DNA from: DASRAJ01 sp039920305
GTDB lineage: Bacteria; Bacteroidota; Bacteroidia; Chitinophagales; UBA10324
Length of the DNA stretch: 6,372 bases
NCBI GenBank assembly: GCA_039920305.1
Contig: JBDSEA010000047.1
Location: 1 to 6,372 of the forward strand
Direction of reading: 5' to 3'
Both the position numbers and the translations under genes were made by a program. Within the stretch, counting starts at the first letter, position 1. Each line of letters opens with the position of its first letter. Below, one piece after another: positions 1 through 6,372 of the stretch. Under the pieces are notes generated by a model that was not told where the DNA came from, searched no databases, and saw only the letters and a program-made list of their open reading frames with translations.

Positions 1-1
1 T

Positions 2-964
2 GATGATGATTCGTACGGGCCCGCCATCATGCGTAAGGTGCAGGCTTATGCCGACGTGGCTGAGCGGCTCACAGATATCATAAGCTTCGACGTTATCCAT
101 GCGCATGACTGGATCACCTACACTGCGGGGGTGAGGCTTAAGAATAAAACTGAAAAACCTCTGCTTGTTCATGTTCATTCCCTTGAAACCGACCGTGCCC
201 ATCCCCAGGCAAGAAACCAAACCTATTATATTGAGCATGAGGGAATGATGAATGCTGACCGCGTTCTGCCTGTGAGTGAATACACCAAGCATTCCATCAC
301 AGAATATTATGGCATTGATGCATCCAAAATTTTCCCGGTTTACAATGCTATAGAGATGGAAAATGTTTTTCATGAAGCAAGAACAGATCATGAAAAGCGG
401 GTTTTATTCCTTGGCAGGATCACACGACAAAAAGGACCTAAGTTCCTTTTTGAAACCATGACCAAGCTTTGCAGAAAAATGAATAATGTTAAATTCTATA
501 TAGCAGGAACAGGTGATCAGGCCGAAGTTCTCAAGCGGGAAGTGGAGGCTGCCGGCATTGCCCATCAGGTAGTTTTCACAGGTTTTGTCAGGAAAGATAA
601 GGTGAACCATCTCTTTGCATCGGTTGATGCCTATTTTATGCCGTCGGTCTCAGAGCCATTCGGCTTATCTGCGCTGGAAGCGGCGTTGTTCAATATACCC
701 TGTGTAATCTCAAAGCAAAGCGGGGTGAGTGAGGTGCTTCACAATGTTTTAAAAGCTGACTGCTGGGATACTGATAAGCTTGCGAATTATCTCTACGCTG
801 TATTAAATTATGAAAGCCTCTGTGAAACCATGACACGGCTCACCGCTGATGATGTGAAAAATATTAGCTGGGATTCTTCGGCGCGTGAGGCGTTAAAATC
901 ATACAAGCACGTATTGAACCGGGAAAATGATGAGGATGGTATGGAGGAAAGCACTCAGTTGTAG
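2..964 (+). CDS. GT4-family glycosyltransferase (glycogen-synthase-like), 5' end cut off by the window
   Basis: Retaining GT-B glycosyltransferase of family GT4, probably cytosolic and likely to transfer glucose from a nucleotide sugar in alpha-glucan metabolism. The frame is open from base 2, before the first ATG at 29, so the true start lies upstream; 320 residues are visible and roughly 100 N-terminal residues are missing compared with a usual length near 420. Numbering visible residues from base 2, I see the end of the acceptor domain with HAHDW (33-37), then the donor-binding domain with GRITRQKG (139-146) holding the usual Arg and Lys, and SEPFGLSALEA with the E-x7-E pair at E218 and E226. 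The tail is acidic and ends at a TAG. A GH57 gene follows 104 bp downstream on the same strand, an arrangement common in Bacteroidota, often with a debranching enzyme. Family assignment is firm; the exact donor, acceptor and product are inferred from the neighbour. Confidence 0.9.
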   Translation, partial: DDDSYGPAIMRKVQAYADVAERLTDIISFDVIHAHDWITYTAGVRLKNKTEKPLLVHVHSLETDRAHPQARNQTYYIEHEGMMNADRVLPVSEYTKHSITEYYGIDASKIFPVYNAIEMENVFHEARTDHEKRVLFLGRITRQKGPKFLFETMTKLCRKMNNVKFYIAGTGDQAEVLKREVEAAGIAHQVVFTGFVRKDKVNHLFASVDAYFMPSVSEPFGLSALEAALFNIPCVISKQSGVSEVLHNVLKADCWDTDKLANYLYAVLNYESLCETMTRLTADDVKNISWDSSAREALKSYKHVLNRENDEDGMEESTQL

Positions 965-1006
965 TTGCTGTGATATTCATGGTCGCTGAATAATTTCATT
1001 TCTTTT

Positions 1007-1026
1007 GAAAGTGATCACGCTTTTTT
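1007..1026 (+). terminator. Weak hairpin with T-run between the GT4 and GH57 genes (possible attenuator)
   Basis: AAAGTG (1008-1013) can pair with CGCTTT (1018-1023), with one T-G wobble, around a four-base ATCA loop; the 3' arm runs into six T (1021-1026). The T-run overlaps the stem and the stem is short and AT-rich, so it may only partly terminate or do nothing. Its place, about 40 bp after the GT4 stop and about 40 bp before the GH57 start, would suit partial uncoupling of the two genes. Confidence 0.22.
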
Positions 1027-1068
1027 ATCAAAGCCATTTTTGTGATAATCAGTTTTTAATCAACTTCT

Positions 1069-2385
1069 GTGATCAGGGAAAAAACAACACCGGCAGTAAA
1101 ACAGGACACGTCAATAGCAGCCGGTACTCGCAGTACCGCACCTGCAAAAGCAAAGCAGGCGGGTTTGAAAGCTTCTGAGAAGGAAAACAATGTCACTTCC
1201 ATCTGTTTTTACTTTCAGGTACATCAGCCATTCCGGTTGCGCAATTACAGCTGTGATCAGATTGGTAAAAACCATTTTTATGAGAATTACGAACAGAATT
1301 TAACGATTCTTAACAAGATCGCAGACAAATGTTACCTGCCTACCAATGCAAAGCTTCTGGAGCTCATGATGAGGCATAAAGGAAAATTTAAGGTTGCCTT
1401 TTCGTTTTCCGGCTGTGCACTTGAGCAATTTGAATTGTACCGGCCTGATGTGCTCAGATCTTTCCAGACACTGGTTGCCTCAGGTTTTGTTGAAGTGCTT
1501 GCGGAAACTTATTACCATTCCCTTAGTTTTCTTTATTCAAAAACAGAATTTGATAAGCAGGTTGTAAAGCATGGCCAAAAGATCAAACAGCTGTTTGATA
1601 CTGAGCCTTCAGTTTTTCGTTTCACTGAGCTTATTTACAGTAATGAGTTAGCGAATCATGTTGCTGCCATGGGATACAAGGGAATGCTTTGTGATGGAAG
1701 TGATCAGTGGCTTCAGGGAAGATCACCAAATCATGTCTATCTCCCCCCAGAGAACCTGAACTTTCCATTATTACTAAAAAATTATTCGCTAAGTGATGAC
1801 ATTGCGTTTCGATTTTCCAATCGTGAATGGAAAAACTACCCGCTTACGGCTGAAAAATTTGTGACATGGCTGCATGAAGATTCTGCGGATGCTGAAACAA
1901 TCAATCTTTTTATGGATTATGAAACTTTCGGTGAGCATCAGTGGAAAGAAACGGGCATTTTTGATTTTCTCGATTATCTTCCTGAGCACATTTTAAAGCG
2001 TCCGGATTTCATCTTTAAGACACCCGGCGAAGTGCTTCAATACTACACCGCTTGCGATGTATATGATGTACCTGAATATTCATCATGGGCTGATGCTGAG
2101 CGTGACCTCTCCGCATGGCGTGAAAATGAGATGCAGAAAGAAGCGCTCAGAAAAATTTACCTGCTGGAAGAAAGAGTGTTGCAAACCGGGAATGAAGACT
2201 TATTAAAGGTGTGGAGAAAGCTTCAGACATCTGATCATTTTTACTATATGAGTACAAAATTCTGGGCTGATGGCGATGTACATAAATATTTCTCACCCTT
2301 TACATCCCCATATGATGCTTGCATGTATTACATGAATGTGATTTCAGACCTTGAAAAAACCATTGAAGAGGCGCTGGAAAAGTAA
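1069..2385 (+). CDS. GH57 family glycoside hydrolase (alpha-amylase / 4-alpha-glucanotransferase-like)
   Basis: Predicted cytosolic enzyme cleaving or rearranging alpha-1,4-glucan; 438 residues. No signal peptide is visible. GH57 landmarks in order: FYFQVHQPF (47-55, with HQP), FSGCALEQ (113-120), AETYYHS (145-151), FTELIY (185-190) with E187 as the expected nucleophile, and FMDYETFGEHQ (281-291) with D283 as the expected acid/base. Both catalytic residues are present, so this is not one of the inactive amylase-like members. The start is unusual: an in-frame TAA at 1057-1059 limits the frame, no ATG occurs before residue 100, and GTG at 1069 is the first plausible start (TTG at 1165 is an alternative). 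This gives about 40 extra Ala/Lys/Thr/Ser-rich residues before the catalytic barrel, where relatives usually begin almost at once. No Shine-Dalgarno precedes it. It follows the GT4 gene and probably shares its glucan pathway. Hydrolase versus transferase activity cannot be told from sequence. Confidence 0.9.
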   Translation: MIREKTTPAVKQDTSIAAGTRSTAPAKAKQAGLKASEKENNVTSICFYFQVHQPFRLRNYSCDQIGKNHFYENYEQNLTILNKIADKCYLPTNAKLLELMMRHKGKFKVAFSFSGCALEQFELYRPDVLRSFQTLVASGFVEVLAETYYHSLSFLYSKTEFDKQVVKHGQKIKQLFDTEPSVFRFTELIYSNELANHVAAMGYKGMLCDGSDQWLQGRSPNHVYLPPENLNFPLLLKNYSLSDDIAFRFSNREWKNYPLTAEKFVTWLHEDSADAETINLFMDYETFGEHQWKETGIFDFLDYLPEHILKRPDFIFKTPGEVLQYYTACDVYDVPEYSSWADAERDLSAWRENEMQKEALRKIYLLEERVLQTGNEDLLKVWRKLQTSDHFYYMSTKFWADGDVHKYFSPFTSPYDACMYYMNVISDLEKTIEEALEK

Positions 2386-2527
2386 CAGGAACATTGAATT
2401 ATTATGGAAGGAATAATCTCTGAGCTCAAAATAATTTATCGCAATCAAAATCGCTTATCTGTTCCTGAAAACACGGAAACGGAACAATCACCAGAGTGGT
2501 CATATCCGGCATTTTCCCTTATTTGAT

Positions 2528-3418
2528 TTACTCCAGTGCTTCCTGATATTTTTTAATGTTCATGCAAAGAACTGGAATGGTTGATGAGCTGATAATATTA
2601 CGTGCCGAGGAGCCAAACAACATTTCATTCCATTGAGCCTCCTGCCCGGTAACTATCGTGATGAGGTCAGCGTGAATTTTGTAGGCATATTCTAAAACGG
2701 ATTCTGAAGGAGCCTGATGCCGTATGATGTGTGATTCGTACGCTACTCCCGCTTCACTGATCTTTTTCTCTGCTTCACTTACTTTGGCGGAAATTGCTTT
2801 TATATCCACCCGCAGCTCCTCAAAGAAAGCAGTAACGGCCAGGAGGTGTATCCTGGCATTAAAAACTTTTGCCCATCGAACCACCATATTAATTTTTTGA
2901 AGTGACTCGCGGGTGCTGTCGAGAGGCACGACGATATTTTTTATTTCTTTTCGTAAAGGTGATTCCCGCAAAGTTATAATCGGACAGGGTGCATTCTGAA
3001 TGGTACGGTAGGTATTTGACCCGATAATAAATTTTCCAATATTGGTAATTCCGGAAACTCCATGGGTGCCCATGACAATGAGCTTGATATTTTCCTGTGC
3101 TGAAATATTGTCAATCTCGCTGTGGATTTTACCGACTACCACCCTTGATCGGATATTCACTCCCTCAAGATTTTTATTTTTTGCCTTGATCTGCTTGAAC
3201 TTGGCCTCTATTCCACGTTCAATGATTTCAGTAAAGTCAACCCGCATGTCGAGCATCGTATTCTGTGAATAGGATTCAAACACGTGTAGTAAAATGATTT
3301 CTCCGTTATCGCTTCGCGCTATGCGGGCAGCGTAATCGAGTGCATGAAGTGATATCTCTGAGAAGTCAGTAGGAACCAGAATTTTGTTGAGTGTGATGGG
3401 CTGTGTGTTATCTGCCAT
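2528..3418 (-). CDS. Universal stress protein, tandem UspA domains
   Basis: Cytosolic two-domain UspA protein (296 residues) of the kind common in Bacteroidota; a nucleotide-binding stress-response protein with no known enzymatic product. Domain 1 (about 10-150) begins NKILVPTDFSE with the conserved Asp (D18) and carries a full ATP-binding signature G120-x2-G123-x9-G133-S134. Domain 2 (about 158-288) begins NIVVPLDST (D167), but its signature is degenerate: G258 is followed by Q, E and A261 where the second Gly is expected, and the gap to G269-S270 is short. I chose ATG at 3418 because it sits directly before the first beta strand. The frame stays open to a TTG at 3457, but that lies upstream of the start site predicted by the TACATTTG element. 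The gene is convergent with GH57 and divergent from the phosphorylase. Function beyond stress-linked nucleotide binding cannot be inferred. Confidence 0.92.
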   Translation of the reverse strand: MADNTQPITLNKILVPTDFSEISLHALDYAARIARSDNGEIILLHVFESYSQNTMLDMRVDFTEIIERGIEAKFKQIKAKNKNLEGVNIRSRVVVGKIHSEIDNISAQENIKLIVMGTHGVSGITNIGKFIIGSNTYRTIQNAPCPIITLRESPLRKEIKNIVVPLDSTRESLQKINMVVRWAKVFNARIHLLAVTAFFEELRVDIKAISAKVSEAEKKISEAGVAYESHIIRHQAPSESVLEYAYKIHADLITIVTGQEAQWNEMLFGSSARNIISSSTIPVLCMNIKKYQEALE

Positions 3419-3445
3419 GGAAGAAGTGTTTAAATTTAGCGGGCG

Positions 3446-3453
3446 CAAATGTA
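3446..3453 (-). promoter_or_regulatory. Putative Bacteroidota -7 promoter element (TACATTTG) for the UspA gene
   Basis: On the minus strand this reads TACATTTG, an exact match to the TAnnTTTG -7 consensus of the Bacteroidota primary sigma factor. It would start RNA near 3440, leaving a leader of about 20 nt before the ATG at 3418. No clear TTG-type -33 element is seen at the right distance, so support is one box plus position. It lies inside the 52 bp shared with the divergent phosphorylase gene. Confidence 0.45.
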
Positions 3454-3470
3454 CCAACTGAAATTGGGTT

Positions 3471-4340
3471 ATGATAGGTGAATCAGAATTGATTTTAAAT
3501 CCACGCGGCTCTGTTTACCATCTTGATCTAATGCCGGAAGAAATCGCTGATACCATTATTACAGTGGGTGATCCGGACCGTGTGCCGGCAATATCAAAAT
3601 ATTTTGACAGCATAGAATTGAGGCGGCAGCGACGTGAGTTTGTAACCCATACAGGAAATTTAGCGGGCAAAAGGCTGACTGTAATTTCTACAGGCATCGG
3701 AACTGATAACATTGACATTGTTTTGAGCGAGCTTGATGCACTGATAAATATTGACTTAATAAAAAGACGGGCACTACACCATCTGAGGCGATTAAAGATT
3801 ATCCGTATCGGTACTTCAGGTTCGATGCGACGGGAAATTGGGGTGGATTCTTTTCTGGTTTCTGAAATGGCTTTAGGAATTGATAACATGCTGAATTTCT
3901 ATCGTTTGCCTTATACTGACGACGAAAGAATACTGCTTCATGCTTTTGTGAATCATGTACAAAAAGATCACATAGGCTTCATTCCTTATCTTGCTTCCTG
4001 CGCATCGTCCATGTTTTCCATTTTCAGGGATCATATGGCCAGCGGAATTACAGTTACTTGTCCGGGTTTTTATGGACCCCAGGGAAGAAAGATTCGTGCA
4101 TCTCTTGCTTATCCCGGCCTTCTTGACCTGCTTTCATCCTTCCGGCACGAAAAATATTTACTCACTAATTTTGAAATGGAAACTTCAGGCATCTATGGAA
4201 TGGCGCGCGTGCTCGGTCATGATGCGATATCCCTGAGCGCTATTGTTGCTAATAGAATTGAGAAGAAATTCAGTACCAATCCTGAAGAATTGGTTGACAA
4301 ACTAATCCGGATGGCGCTGGATGTTATAGTGACGTTATGA
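3471..4340 (+). CDS. Nucleoside phosphorylase, probably uridine phosphorylase-like (NP-I family)
   Basis: NP-I family phosphorylase (289 residues), cytosolic and probably hexameric, splitting a nucleoside with phosphate into base and ribose-1-phosphate for salvage. Aligned from memory with E. coli uridine phosphorylase, key sites are present: H17 in VYHLDL, the phosphate site GDPDR (33-37, R37), STGIG (73-77), RIGTSG (112-117, R112 and T115), and EMET (235-238) for ribose. The segment FYGPQGR (200-206) matches FYxxQxR of uridine phosphorylase, so Q204 and R206 would be the uracil-binding pair, and N261-R262 matches the third base-site Arg. This favours uridine over purine nucleosides. It is longer than the E. 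coli protein (253), partly through a basic insertion near 98-108 containing KRR, HH and RR. ATG 3471 fits the N-terminus of Bacteroidota relatives. It is divergent from UspA and convergent with hldD, so probably transcribed alone. Confidence 0.88.
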   Translation: MIGESELILNPRGSVYHLDLMPEEIADTIITVGDPDRVPAISKYFDSIELRRQRREFVTHTGNLAGKRLTVISTGIGTDNIDIVLSELDALINIDLIKRRALHHLRRLKIIRIGTSGSMRREIGVDSFLVSEMALGIDNMLNFYRLPYTDDERILLHAFVNHVQKDHIGFIPYLASCASSMFSIFRDHMASGITVTCPGFYGPQGRKIRASLAYPGLLDLLSSFRHEKYLLTNFEMETSGIYGMARVLGHDAISLSAIVANRIEKKFSTNPEELVDKLIRMALDVIVTL

Positions 4341-4373
4341 TTGTCCGGAATGCTGAAAAAAATTCACCGGCAA
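4341..4373. terminator. Imperfect hairpin between convergent phosphorylase and hldD genes
   Basis: Immediately after the phosphorylase TGA, TTG-t-CCGG-AAT (4341-4351) can fold on ATT-ca-CCGG-CAA (4362-4373), giving ten base pairs with a one-base and a two-base bulge and a ten-base A-rich loop. It lies between two convergent genes only 47 bp apart, a natural place for a bidirectional terminator. No T-run follows on either strand, so it is not a classical intrinsic terminator. Confidence 0.3.
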
Positions 4374-4387
4374 ACCGAAAACCCCGC

Positions 4388-5353
4388 TCATCTGATTTTA
4401 TTTTTCACAAGATAGTTCCGGACGTAATCATCAATACCACTTTCCAGTGAATGAAATTGTTTATCGTATCCTATGCTGCGCAGCTTATTCATTTTTGCCT
4501 CGGTAAAATACTGATACCATTCACGAATATCAGGAGGTATATCAATAAACTCAATATCCGGCTCAAGATTCAATGAAGAAAAGATGGCTTTAGCCAGGTC
4601 AAGAAATGTTCTTGCCTTTCCTGACCCGAGATTATAGATACCGGAATTCTTCTGTTCATGCATGAACCAGACCATCACATCAACCGCATCTTCCACATAG
4701 ATGAAATCACGGAGTTGCTTTCCATTCTCATATTCCTGGCGGAGCGAGCGGAATAATTTGATCTTTCCGCCTTCCTCGATTTGATTATAGCCATTAAAAA
4801 CTACTGAGGCCATTCGTCCCTTGTGATATTCATTCGGGCCAAAAACATTGAAGAACTTCAGCCCGCCCCAGAAGGGGGGAGATGCTTTTTGTTGAAGCAC
4901 CCATTTATCAAATTCATTTTTCGATCTGCCATATGGATTGAGCGGCTTCAATTCCGGGATTATCGCATGATCATCATCATATCCGGATGCTCCTGTACCA
5001 TAAGTTGCCGCTGAAGAAGCATATATCAACGGAACCTGATAACGCGTGCAGCGATTCCATATTTGCTGGGAGTAATGAAGGTTAAGGTCATTTAGGAGAT
5101 TTTGATTTGTTTCAGTGGTATCAGTTCGGGCGCCGATGTGAAAAACAAATTCAACAGAATCATTCTGTAAATCCCACCACTCTAAAAATTCTTTTCGGTC
5201 AATGAGATTCAGGAAGCGTTTGCTTTCATAATTTCTTTTTTTTCTTTCTGAAGAAAAATCGTCCACAAGCATGAGATGGAAATTTTTTTCTTCATTAAGC
5301 TTTGCAATAAGGCAACTTCCGATAAATCCCGCCGCACCGGTGATGACGATCAT
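4388..5353 (-). CDS. hldD: ADP-L-glycero-D-manno-heptose 6-epimerase
   Basis: Converts ADP-D-glycero-D-manno-heptose to ADP-L-glycero-D-manno-heptose, the last step in making the activated heptose for lipopolysaccharide core or other surface glycans; a cytosolic extended SDR enzyme (also called rfaD). The 321 residues are close to the 310 of E. coli HldD. Visible features: Rossmann motif TGAAGFIG (5-12), D31-D32 at the end of beta 2, GARTDTTE (74-81), SSAATYG (113-119), the catalytic Y141-xxx-K145, FNVFGP (168-173), and HKG with K178 at the position of the second E. coli catalytic residue. The C-terminal IPPDIREWYQYFTEAKMNKL region (272-291) is typical of HldD rather than of UDP-sugar epimerases. 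The ATG at 5353 sits directly at the first beta strand and has an AGGA seven bases ahead. It follows ychF on the same strand after 83 bp. No other heptose-pathway gene is in the window. Confidence 0.94.
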   Translation of the reverse strand: MIVITGAAGFIGSCLIAKLNEEKNFHLMLVDDFSSERKKRNYESKRFLNLIDRKEFLEWWDLQNDSVEFVFHIGARTDTTETNQNLLNDLNLHYSQQIWNRCTRYQVPLIYASSAATYGTGASGYDDDHAIIPELKPLNPYGRSKNEFDKWVLQQKASPPFWGGLKFFNVFGPNEYHKGRMASVVFNGYNQIEEGGKIKLFRSLRQEYENGKQLRDFIYVEDAVDVMVWFMHEQKNSGIYNLGSGKARTFLDLAKAIFSSLNLEPDIEFIDIPPDIREWYQYFTEAKMNKLRSIGYDKQFHSLESGIDDYVRNYLVKNKIR

Positions 5354-5360
5354 AAGGTTA

Positions 5361-5364
5361 TCCT
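5361..5364 (-). promoter_or_regulatory. Shine-Dalgarno-like AGGA before hldD
   Basis: The minus strand reads AGGA followed by seven bases and then the hldD ATG, a normal ribosome-binding spacing. It stands out because the other internal starts here (GH57, UspA, phosphorylase) have no such motif, as is usual in Bacteroidota. A four-base match can arise by chance. Confidence 0.35.
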
Positions 5365-5436
5365 GTGTTCTTGGCTTTTATTTCCTGATCCTGGTTTTTG
5401 GAATTGCATAATTTATAATAAACCGGGCCACGGTAA

Positions 5437-6372
5437 TCAAACATTAAACAGGAAGTGCATCACATCTCCATCTCTAACAATATATTCCTTTCCTTCTAAT
5501 CGTAGTTTTCCTGCACTCCGGCACGCCGCTTCTGTCCTGAGGTTAATGTAATCCTGGTATGCAATCACTTCAGCCCTGATAAATCCTTTCTCAAAATCAG
5601 AATGAATTACTCCAGCTGCCTGAGGGGCTGTCATCCCCTCGTGAATTGTCCATGCACGTACTTCGGGCTCACCGGCCGTGAGGTAGGTTATAAGATTGAG
5701 CAAATGATATGATGCATGAATGAGTTTGGTAACCCCGGGTTCATTCAAACCCATATCTGCAAGGAATGAGAGACGATCATGATAACTCTCGAATTGTGCA
5801 ATTTCAGATTCAATGGCTGCAGAAATGACCAGAACTTCAGCATGCTCACCTTTTACAGCTTCTTTCAATACATCCACATATTTGTTCCCTTTTAATGCTG
5901 ATTGCTCATCAACATTACATGCATATAGAACAGGCTTATCCGTGAGCAAGAAAATATCAGCAGCAAATTTTTTGTCATCCACACCCAGGGGGACTGTGCG
6001 GGCAGATCTTCCCTCCTGCAGATGCCCTTTGTAAATTTCCATCACCTCAATGCCTCTCTTTGTTTCTCTGTCGCCTGACTTCACAAGTTTCTGGAGCCGG
6101 GAAATTTTTTTCTCCACTGATTCAAGATCTTTTAGCTGAAGCTCTGTATCAATTATTTCTTTATCACGTACCGGATTTACGCTGCCGTCAACATGAATCA
6201 CATTGTCGTCATCAAAGCATCGGATCACATGGATAATGGCATCTACATTCCTGATGTTTCCTAAAAATTGATTTCCCAAGCCTTCACCTTTGCTCGCACC
6301 TTTTACCAAACCGGCGATGTCCACGATTTCTACAGTAGCAGGAGTTACTTTTTTGGGATTGACGAGTTTCGC
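5437..6372 (-). CDS. ychF: YchF/Obg-like ATPase with TGS domain, N-terminal end cut off by the window
   Basis: Ribosome-associated P-loop NTPase of the YchF/OLA1 family, which prefers ATP to GTP and is linked to translation and stress control. The frame is open to base 6372, giving 311 visible residues; the family is about 363-366 long, so about 50-55 N-terminal residues with the P-loop lie beyond the window. Visible, numbered from base 6372: the G3 region VDIAGLVKGASKGEG (17-31), FDDDNVIHVDGSVNP (53-67), a charged helical region (about 75-120) corresponding to the family's coiled-coil insertion, the G4-type NVDE (153-156) that replaces NKxD and underlies the ATP preference, and the TGS domain (about 227-311) ending DGDVMHFLFNV as in E. 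coli. GTG at 6324 is the internal Val of VDIAG, not a start. It is followed by hldD 83 bp downstream on the same strand, so readthrough is possible. No truncation is apparent apart from the window edge. Confidence 0.96.
   Translation of the reverse strand, partial: AKLVNPKKVTPATVEIVDIAGLVKGASKGEGLGNQFLGNIRNVDAIIHVIRCFDDDNVIHVDGSVNPVRDKEIIDTELQLKDLESVEKKISRLQKLVKSGDRETKRGIEVMEIYKGHLQEGRSARTVPLGVDDKKFAADIFLLTDKPVLYACNVDEQSALKGNKYVDVLKEAVKGEHAEVLVISAAIESEIAQFESYHDRLSFLADMGLNEPGVTKLIHASYHLLNLITYLTAGEPEVRAWTIHEGMTAPQAAGVIHSDFEKGFIRAEVIAYQDYINLRTEAACRSAGKLRLEGKEYIVRDGDVMHFLFNV

Noticed and set aside
1067..1260. CTGTGATCAG occurring twice (about 1067 and 1251)
   Set aside because: Two 10-base copies, one of them inside coding sequence, with no regular spacing or third copy; most likely chance.
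2386..2527. Inverted repeats in the 142 bp between GH57 and UspA: CAGGAACA (2386-2393) with TGTTCCTG (2460-2467); TGTTCC (2460-2465) with GGAACA (2481-2486); ATTATT/AATAAT near 2399-2418
   Set aside because: The stems are short, compete with each other or span long loops, and none has a T-run. They are weak as terminators or operators, and I see no gene in the gap.
3419..3457. Longer UspA protein starting at TTG 3457
   Set aside because: It adds 13 residues not expected in the family, would overlap the predicted promoter box, and a well-placed ATG exists at 3418.
3515..3889. 124-residue open frame on the minus strand inside the phosphorylase gene
   Set aside because: It is the antisense shadow of a gene with clear family motifs; its translation shows no recognisable domain and it has no start signal.
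5354..5436. Possible terminator/promoter in the ychF-hldD gap (CCGTGGCCCGG followed by T-rich sequence; AT-rich stretch near 5410)
   Set aside because: Only a three-base-pair stem forms and no TAnnTTTG element is present, so neither can be supported.
6322..6324. GTG as a start of a shorter YchF
   Set aside because: The codon is the Val of the conserved VDIAG motif, and the frame continues upstream with family-like sequence to the window edge.

Overview
The window is a gene-dense stretch of a Bacteroidota chromosome. The support is protein style and DNA style: a GT4/GH57 alpha-glucan gene pair, a two-domain UspA protein, a YchF with a 'FDDDNVIHVDGSVNP' stretch, one TAnnTTTG-type -7 promoter element, and few Shine-Dalgarno sequences. 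Base composition looks moderate (low to mid 40s % GC by eye). A member of the Chitinophagales/Sphingobacteriales side is a guess. The heptose epimerase gene implies a Gram-negative outer envelope with heptose-containing glycans.

Layout, left to right. (1) Positions 2-964 (+) hold the C-terminal three quarters of a GT4 glycosyltransferase whose start lies before the window. (2) Positions 1069-2385 (+) hold a GH57 alpha-amylase/glucanotransferase-like protein with a GTG start and a 40-residue low-complexity N-terminal tail. (3) Positions 2528-3418 (-) hold a two-domain universal stress protein, convergent with GH57. (4) Positions 3471-4340 (+) hold a uridine-phosphorylase-like nucleoside phosphorylase, divergent from the stress gene across 52 bp. 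(5) Positions 4388-5353 (-) hold ADP-glyceromanno-heptose 6-epimerase (hldD), convergent with the phosphorylase. (6) Positions 5437-6372 (-) hold the TGS ATPase ychF, missing its N-terminal P-loop end at the window edge.

The GT4 and GH57 proteins probably act together on intracellular alpha-glucan (glycogen-like) metabolism; in many Bacteroidota the neighbouring gene is a glycogen debranching enzyme, which could lie just upstream. The other four genes are a stress, salvage, envelope and translation-linked mix with no shared pathway. ychF and hldD lie in the same direction 83 bp apart and could be cotranscribed.

There are no RNA genes, insertion sequences, CRISPR arrays, attachment sites or long repeats, and no gene-free stretch over 142 bp. 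I found no convincing novel system. The best second-look items are the GH57 start and tail, the intact uridine-binding residues plus a basic insertion in the phosphorylase, the asymmetric Usp domains, and the compact divergent promoter region.
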